Of a DNA stretch of 11,815 nt, positions 6,810 to 11,815 are shown in pieces (positions within the stretch are counted from its first letter, which is position 1; each line of letters opens with the position of its first letter). This DNA is from an uncultured Fidelibacterota bacterium (GTDB lineage Bacteria; Fidelibacterota; Marinisomatia; Marinisomatales; TCS55), in contig CAJWGZ010000029.1 of NCBI GenBank assembly GCA_913041075.1, positions 1-11,815 of the forward strand, given 5' to 3'. The notes under the pieces are model-generated. The model was given only the letters and a program-made list of their open reading frames with translations, did no database searches and had not been told where the DNA came from. The translations under genes and the position numbers were made by a program.

Positions 6810-8163
6810 TCAACTGGATAGTATCTCACCTCTGGATGGCCGCTATAATAAAGATGCTGCTGTCTTATCACATTATTTCTCTGAATCAGCGCTAATGCGC
6901 TACAGGCTACAGGTGGAGGTTGAATATCTGATCGCCTTAAGTAATGAAAATAAAATTACTGCCCTGCCGCCAATGCCCAACTTAGTACAAACAACATTAA
7001 GAAAACTGTATGAGAAATTTGATTCGCGAGCAGCGCGGCGTATCAAAAAAATTGAAACTCAAACAAATCATGATGTAAAGGCAATAGAGCAGTACATTGG
7101 TGAAAAATTACAAAAAATCAATTTAAGCAAATTCATTCCCTGGGTACATTTTGGACTTACATCTGAAGACATAAACAATATTGCCTACAGCTTGATGTGG
7201 CGGGATGGAATGAAATATGTTTACCTGCCGATGTTAAATGCCCTGCAAAAAGAAATTAAGAAATTAAGCCGTCTTTACAGTTCCGTAGCTATGCTGGCCC
7301 TTACCCACGGTCAGGCAGCTACACCCACCACATTCGGCAAAGAAATGGCTGTCTTTCACCGCCGCCTGAACAGGCAGGCAACCATGTTAAAAGAACAGCG
7401 TTTACAGGGAAAAATCAGTGGCGCTACTGGTACCTGGGCCGCCCATATAGTGGCCTATCCGGGAATAGATTGGATCCGCTTTTCCGGGCGCTTGGTAAAA
7501 CGGTTTGGACTGAATCCAAGCCCCGTGACCACTCAGGTAGAACCACATGATTCCCTAGCAGAAAGTTATCATATTCTCGCTCGGATCAATTCCATTCTAA
7601 TTGACTTTACCCGAGATATGTGGTTATATATCAGCCGCGCAATTCTGGGGCAGAAAAAGATAACTGGCGAGACCGGATCATCTACTATGCCGCATAAAAT
7701 AAACCCTATCTATTTTGAAAATGCCGAAGGAAATTGTGGTTTAGCTAATGCCGTACTAAACCACCTCGCCAGCAAACTGACAGTCTCCCGCATGCAGCGC
7801 GATTTATCCGGTAGCACTGTGGTTAGAAATCAGGGTGTGGCTCTTGGTCACAGTTTTGTAGGTTTGAACAATCTGCTGAAAGGCCTTGATCGCATTACTA
7901 TTAATCAAGAAAATATGTGTGCTGAATTAGATAAACACTGGGAAGTGTTGGCTGAGGCAATACAAACAATATTGCGAAAAAATGGACACCCGGGTGCTTA
8001 TAATAAATTAAAAAATTTAACGCGGGGTAACTGTCTTGATCAGGAAACAATTCATAAATTAATTTCCGATTTAAATATTACTACAGATGATAAAAATAAT
8101 TTGCTGAAATTGACACCGGCAGATTATACCGGGTTAGCCCATAAACTTGCACAGCTGAAATAA
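6802..8163 (+). CDS. purB: Adenylosuccinate lyase
   Basis: PurB removes fumarate twice in the pathway: from SAICAR to give AICAR and from adenylosuccinate to give AMP. The 453-residue protein opens with SISPLDGRY, as E. coli PurB does (AVSPVDGRY), and has its length (456). Motifs, numbered from TTG 6799: FGLTSEDINN (118-127), LTHGQAATPTTFGKEM (168-183) with His170 as the likely catalytic histidine, and GSSTMPHKINP (293-303), the fumarase/ASL superfamily signature with the catalytic serine loop. It is clearly the E. coli-like subtype rather than the shorter B. subtilis-like one. Start choice is between TTG 6799 and GTG 6802; GTG is preferred as the stronger codon and gives an 8-base overlap with purE, the same as purQ/purC. 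There is no clear Shine-Dalgarno. The stop shares one base with the purF start. Confidence 0.95.
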   Translation: MPDQLDSISPLDGRYNKDAAVLSHYFSESALMRYRLQVEVEYLIALSNENKITALPPMPNLVQTTLRKLYEKFDSRAARRIKKIETQTNHDVKAIEQYIGEKLQKINLSKFIPWVHFGLTSEDINNIAYSLMWRDGMKYVYLPMLNALQKEIKKLSRLYSSVAMLALTHGQAATPTTFGKEMAVFHRRLNRQATMLKEQRLQGKISGATGTWAAHIVAYPGIDWIRFSGRLVKRFGLNPSPVTTQVEPHDSLAESYHILARINSILIDFTRDMWLYISRAILGQKKITGETGSSTMPHKINPIYFENAEGNCGLANAVLNHLASKLTVSRMQRDLSGSTVVRNQGVALGHSFVGLNNLLKGLDRITINQENMCAELDKHWEVLAEAIQTILRKNGHPGAYNKLKNLTRGNCLDQETIHKLISDLNITTDDKNNLLKLTPADYTGLAHKLAQLK

Positions 8164-9638
8164 TGTGTGGTCTAGCTGGCATTTATTCTCATAAACCAGT
8201 AGCAACAGAGCTCTATGACAGCCTGATCCATTTACAGCATCGTGGTCAAGATGCGGCAGGAATCACCACCTATAATAAACACATGCACAAAACGAAGGGT
8301 CTGGGCCTGGTGCGCGATATCTTTACCGAAAAAAAGATAAAGCGCTTGAAAGGTAATATTGGTATCGCCCATACCCGGTATCCTACACATGGTGGTTTTG
8401 GCCATGGTGAAATACAGCCGTTTTGGACATCTGTTCCCTATGGTATCGCCCTAGCACATAATGGAAACCTTACTAATTATAATGAACTTGCAAAAAATAT
8501 CACCAGCAACGAATCCCGTTATTTAAATACAAATAGTGATACAGAGGTGTTGCTGCATTTATTTGCCGAACTACTGCATGATAGAAATAAACATGACAAT
8601 GATAAAGAATTTTTCGACGGCCTATGCTCTGCGCTAGAAAATATTTACGAACATGTCCATGGTGCATATTCTGTCGTTGCATTGGTTATCGGCAAGGGTT
8701 TGGTTGCTTTTCGGGACCCACAGGGTATCAGGCCTTTAGTTAAGGGGATAAGATCCAATAGCAATGGTGAACACGATTATATTATTGCTTCAGAGAATAC
8801 CATGTTTTACCCGCTAGGATTTAAACCAGATGGGAATGTACTGCCGGGAGAATTAATTTATATAAGTGAAGGGGGTAAGGTGTTTAGTAAGCGCCTAATG
8901 AAAAAGTCATTTAACCCCTGTATCTTTGAATACGTTTACTTTGCGCGGCCAGACGCTACCCTGAATGACGTAAGTGTGTACCGGGCACGACTACGAATGG
9001 GACAAAACCTAGCTGAGGGGTGGAAAAATAAATACCCTGAAAAAATTCCTGACATTATTATTCCAGCGCCAAGTACAGCAAATACTGCTGCTCTTTCAAT
9101 GGCTACAGCGCTGGGTGTTCGTTATTCAGAAGGATTATATAAAAATCCTTTTATCGGGCGCACGTTTATTATGCCCGGACAAAAAGCCCGTAAGAAATCT
9201 TTGCGCTATAAACTGACTCCTCAGGTTACAGAAATCTCCGAAAAAAAAGTGATGATTGTTGATGACAGTATTGTTCGTGGAAATACTTCCCGTGAAATCG
9301 TACGCATGCTAAAAGATTTTGGTGCAACTGAAGTTTACTTTGCTGTGGCTTCTCCGCCTGTGCAATCGCCTTGTTTTTATGGAGTGGACATGCCCACTCG
9401 CGCGGAACTAATAGCCAACAATAAATCCGTGGATGAGATCAGACAATATCTGGATGTAGATTTACTGTTTTACCAAAATATTGATGATCTGGCAGAAGCA
9501 GTTATGCGCAAAGGTGATCATCATATTGATCGACCATGTATGGCTTGTTTTGATAAACATTACATCACCAGTGAGATGAATATTAAAAAAATTCAACAAC
9601 TGGAATCGATGCGTATTAACGACCGCAACGGCAACTAA
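8163..9638 (+). CDS. purF: Amidophosphoribosyltransferase
   Basis: PurF commits PRPP to purines by replacing the pyrophosphate with glutamine-derived ammonia, giving phosphoribosylamine. The 491-residue protein begins MCGLAGIY, so Cys2 becomes the N-terminal nucleophile once Met is removed; there is no propeptide as in B. subtilis. Glutaminase-domain motifs: LQHRGQDAAG (24-33), GIAHTRYPTHG (67-77), HNGNLTNY (99-106) and NSDTEVLLH (124-132). Transferase-domain motifs: KNPFIGRTFIMPGQ (327-340), the flexible-loop region, and the PRPP-binding VMIVDDSIVRGNTS (363-376). Order and motifs follow E. coli PurF (about 505 residues). The C-terminal CMACF (459-463) recalls the C-x-V-F of E. coli; I do not see evidence for an iron-sulfur cluster. 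It starts on the last base of the purB stop (TAATG) and has no Shine-Dalgarno. Confidence 0.97.
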   Translation: MCGLAGIYSHKPVATELYDSLIHLQHRGQDAAGITTYNKHMHKTKGLGLVRDIFTEKKIKRLKGNIGIAHTRYPTHGGFGHGEIQPFWTSVPYGIALAHNGNLTNYNELAKNITSNESRYLNTNSDTEVLLHLFAELLHDRNKHDNDKEFFDGLCSALENIYEHVHGAYSVVALVIGKGLVAFRDPQGIRPLVKGIRSNSNGEHDYIIASENTMFYPLGFKPDGNVLPGELIYISEGGKVFSKRLMKKSFNPCIFEYVYFARPDATLNDVSVYRARLRMGQNLAEGWKNKYPEKIPDIIIPAPSTANTAALSMATALGVRYSEGLYKNPFIGRTFIMPGQKARKKSLRYKLTPQVTEISEKKVMIVDDSIVRGNTSREIVRMLKDFGATEVYFAVASPPVQSPCFYGVDMPTRAELIANNKSVDEIRQYLDVDLLFYQNIDDLAEAVMRKGDHHIDRPCMACFDKHYITSEMNIKKIQQLESMRINDRNGN

Positions 9639-9645
9639 GTCTACT

Positions 9646-10953
9646 ATGAATATATTAGTTATTGGCTCTGGAGCCAGAGAACATGCAATTGTAAGAGCCC
9701 TCGAACGATCCCCAAAAGATAAAGAAATATTCTGTCTGGGATCTAATGTAAATCCAGGTATCGCAGAACTTTGTGCTGATCTTACGGTTGCGAATATTAA
9801 TGATACACACACAATAACCAGCTATGCCGAGAAAAGGGAGGTTGATCTGGCAATTATCGGCCCTGAAAATCCATTGGCTGTCGGTGCTGCTGATGTGCTT
9901 TGGGACAGGGACGTTAGGGTGGTGGGTCCAAGGAAAGATCTGGCTCAGATAGAAACATCAAAAGCATTTACTCGCGACCTGCTCACCGAATACAATATTT
10001 CAGGCTGCCCCAAATACAAAACATTTTCATCTTTGAGTGGGGTAGCAGAATTTTTGGGCGAACTAGGTGAAAACTATGTGGTAAAATACGATGGGCTGGC
10101 TGGAGGTAAGGGAGTTAAGGTGTCGGGTGATCATCTTCATTCACACGATGATGCAAAAATCTATTGTCAGGAACTAGTAGAAAAAGGTGGTGTTTTTGTG
10201 CTTGAGGAAAAACTTATCGGCCAGGAATTCTCACTAATGAGTTTTTGTGATGGGGAAACCCTCAAACATATGCCTGCAGTACAAGATCATAAGCGTGCCT
10301 ATGAAGGTGATACTGGTCCCAACACGGGTGGTATGGGAACCTATTCCGACGGGGACCACTCCCTGCCTTTTCTGACAAAATATGATGTTAATCAAGCCCA
10401 TGAAATCAATATAGCCACCGCAAAAGCATTAAAAAACAAATTTGGTGACGGATACAAGGGTGTGCTTTATGGCGGATTCATTACTACAGCAGATGGTGTA
10501 AAATTAATTGAGTACAATGCACGCTTTGGGGACCCGGAAGCCATGAATGTTCTTTCGCTCTTAGAGTCTGATTTTATTGAAATTTGCAATGGTATTACCG
10601 ATGGTAGACTAAATCAGGTTGACGTGCGCTTCAAAAACAAGGCTACCGTATGTAAATATGCTGTGCCGGAAGGCTATCCCGATAACCCCATAAAAGGTGA
10701 ATCTATTGATCTTTCAAATATTGAAAACCCCGATAGCTTATTTTACGCGTCGGTGGATGTACATAATGGAAAACTTATAGAAGCGGGAAGTCGGACCGTT
10801 GCAGTTGTTGGTATAGCAGAATCTATTTCTGCAGCAGAACAAATAGCAGAAAAGGAAGTTTCTGCTGTGGGTGGACCGTTATTTCACCGCGCAGATATTG
10901 GAACAGACGCTTTGGTGCAAAAACGGGTTGACCAGATGAAATTACTACGATGA
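9646..10953 (+). CDS. purD: GAR synthetase (phosphoribosylamine-glycine ligase)
   Basis: PurD is an ATP-grasp ligase that joins phosphoribosylamine and glycine to form GAR. The 435-residue protein has the N-terminal nucleotide motif GSGAREHAI (7-15), IIGPENPLAVG (70-80), the ATP-grasp loop KYDGLAGGKGVKV (147-159), PAVQDHKRAYEGDTGPNTGGMGTYS (210-234) and IEYNARFGDPEAMNVL (288-303), which carries the metal-binding residues. Length is normal. KYDGLAGGKG (most bacterial enzymes have KADGLAAGKG) and the SLMSFCDG-KHMPAVQDHKRAYEGD stretch remind me of archaeal-type PurD, though this rests on memory. ATG 9646 lies 7 bases after the purF stop with no Shine-Dalgarno. The unstable product of PurF is its substrate, so their adjacency makes sense. 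The end overlaps purN by 4 bases. Confidence 0.96.
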   Translation: MNILVIGSGAREHAIVRALERSPKDKEIFCLGSNVNPGIAELCADLTVANINDTHTITSYAEKREVDLAIIGPENPLAVGAADVLWDRDVRVVGPRKDLAQIETSKAFTRDLLTEYNISGCPKYKTFSSLSGVAEFLGELGENYVVKYDGLAGGKGVKVSGDHLHSHDDAKIYCQELVEKGGVFVLEEKLIGQEFSLMSFCDGETLKHMPAVQDHKRAYEGDTGPNTGGMGTYSDGDHSLPFLTKYDVNQAHEINIATAKALKNKFGDGYKGVLYGGFITTADGVKLIEYNARFGDPEAMNVLSLLESDFIEICNGITDGRLNQVDVRFKNKATVCKYAVPEGYPDNPIKGESIDLSNIENPDSLFYASVDVHNGKLIEAGSRTVAVVGIAESISAAEQIAEKEVSAVGGPLFHRADIGTDALVQKRVDQMKLLR

Positions 10954-11525
10954 TGCGGCTTGGTGTGCTTGGTTCAACCAAGGGCACCGATCTACAGGCC
11001 ATATTAGATGCAATCCATAACGATGCGTTGGATGCAACGGTTGTGGTTGTGGTTTCAAACAGGGAAAATTCATACATTTTAGAGCGTGCAAGAAATCATA
11101 ATGTCCCGGACATTTTTATTCCCCATACAGGAAAAACAAGGGATGAATATGATCGAGAAATAACAGCAGCATTACTTCAACACAACGCTGACCTGGTGTT
11201 GCTGGTCGGTTTTATGCGAATTCTAAGCGCAGAATTTTGCCGAAAATGGCAAGATCGAATACTGAACGTACATCCATCGCTTTTACCCAAATACGCCGGG
11301 GGGATGGATACCAATGTTCACGAAGAAGTTTTGCGGAACGGTGATATGGAAACGGGGTGTACAATACATTTTGTAACCGAAGAAGTGGATGCCGGGCCAA
11401 TACTAATCCAGAAAAAATGTGCTGTGGGTGGAGAGGACACGGTCGAATCACTAAAAACAAAAGTGCAAGAATTGGAAGGAATGGCGTTTATTGAAGCCAT
11501 CGAAATGATTGCTAATAAATACTAA
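10950..11525 (+). CDS. purN: GAR formyltransferase (10-formyl-THF dependent)
   Basis: PurN moves a formyl group from 10-formyltetrahydrofolate to GAR. The 191-residue protein has the N-terminal GSTKGTDLQAIL (8-19; usually GSGxGSNLQAL), a V-G-F-M-R-I-L core (86-92), and RILNVHPSLLPKYAG (103-117), which holds Asn106 and His108. VTEEVDAGPILIQ (142-154) supplies Asp147. These correspond to the E. coli catalytic residues Asn106, His108 and Asp144. After LLPKYAG it reads GMDTNVHEEVL where E. coli has LHTHRQAL. Two starts are possible, ATG 10950 and ATG 10953; the first forms the common ATGA overlap with the purD stop and is chosen, with no effect on function. It has no Shine-Dalgarno, so coupling to purD is likely. 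Confidence 0.95.
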   Translation: MMRLGVLGSTKGTDLQAILDAIHNDALDATVVVVVSNRENSYILERARNHNVPDIFIPHTGKTRDEYDREITAALLQHNADLVLLVGFMRILSAEFCRKWQDRILNVHPSLLPKYAGGMDTNVHEEVLRNGDMETGCTIHFVTEEVDAGPILIQKKCAVGGEDTVESLKTKVQELEGMAFIEAIEMIANKY

Positions 11526-11552
11526 ATTGAAACAACCGATTATCCGATTCAT

Positions 11553-11815
11553 TTGAATAAACAAAAAATAAAAATCCAACGGGCCTTGCTATCTGTTTTT
11601 GATAAAACAGGAATCGTGGATCTGGCTGAATCGCTAAATCAGCATGGTGTTGAAATTATATCAACCGGTGGCACAGCAAAAACATTAAGTGATGCCGGTT
11701 TGCGAGTAACAGGCATAAGTACCTATACTGGATTCCCAGAAATAATGGATGGAAGAATAAAAACAATTAACCCGCTGGTTGAGGGCGGCATTTTGGGTCT
11801 GCGGGATAAACACGC
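11553..11815 (+). CDS. purH: AICAR transformylase/IMP cyclohydrolase, N-terminal part (3' end outside window)
   Basis: These are the first 87 codons of PurH, which formylates AICAR and closes the ring to IMP. Only the N-terminal, MGS-like IMP cyclohydrolase domain is visible: RALLSVFDKTGIVDLA (10-25), GVEIISTGGTAKTL (32-45), YTGFPEIMDGRIKT (58-71), then NPLVEGGILGLRDKH up to the window edge. The start appears to be TTG 11553, 27 bases after purN. Codons before it run open to the purN stop but offer only ATT 11547 as another possible start; no ATG or GTG is in frame and no Shine-Dalgarno is visible. The usual K-T-L-H-P-K-V-H-G-G-I-L reads K-T-I-N-P-L-V-E-G-G-I-L here: the lysine (residue 70) is kept and both histidines are replaced. 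Identification is firm; the start is less certain. Confidence 0.93.
   Translation, partial: MNKQKIKIQRALLSVFDKTGIVDLAESLNQHGVEIISTGGTAKTLSDAGLRVTGISTYTGFPEIMDGRIKTINPLVEGGILGLRDKH

Noticed and set aside
11526..11552. Short direct repeat of CCGATT in the purN-purH gap as a regulatory site
   Set aside because: Two 6-base copies in a 27-base gap can easily arise by chance; no inverted repeat or terminator-like hairpin is visible.
1..11815. Novel defence, mobile or RNA-based system
   Set aside because: Every stretch is accounted for by purine genes or the thioesterase; no repeats, transposases, tRNAs or non-coding gaps of note were seen.

Overview
The window is one continuous block of de novo purine biosynthesis genes. 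All lie on the + strand, with almost no DNA between them. Reading left to right: purA (3' end only), purL, a YigI-type hotdog thioesterase gene, purM, purQ with a PurS-like C-terminal extension, purC, purE (class II type), purB, purF, purD, purN, purH (5' end only). No gap exceeds 27 bases and no strand switch, RNA gene, mobile element, CRISPR array or terminator was seen. Promoter and transcription end must lie outside the window.

Together the genes cover the whole route from PRPP to AMP. PurF makes phosphoribosylamine, PurD makes GAR, PurN formylates it, PurL plus PurQ/PurS make FGAM, PurM closes AIR, PurE carboxylates it, PurC makes SAICAR, PurB releases fumarate, PurH makes IMP, and PurA plus PurB convert IMP to AMP. 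No purK is present, which fits the class II (CO2-using) PurE. No separate purS is present either; the C-terminal 145 or so residues of PurQ look like two consecutive PurS-like units. The only gene without an obvious purine role is the YigI-family thioesterase between purL and purM.

Junctions are very tight: purL/purA gap 3 nt, purM overlapping the thioesterase gene by 14 nt, purM/purQ 1 nt, purQ/purC 8 nt, purC/purE 0 nt, purE/purB 8 nt, purB/purF 1 nt, purF/purD gap 7 nt, purD/purN 4 nt, purN/purH gap 27 nt. Several starts are TTG or GTG, and most genes lack a clear Shine-Dalgarno sequence, so translational coupling is the likely way these genes are expressed.

The organism is a bacterium with moderate GC (low to mid 40s percent by eye), using standard stops (TAA and TGA both end genes). 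PurB, PurF and the YigI-like protein resemble their E. coli counterparts, hinting at a gammaproteobacterial relative. PurE resembles the Treponema denticola class II enzyme and PurD has motifs I associate with archaeal-type enzymes, so the set is a mosaic. I cannot name a genus from the sequence.
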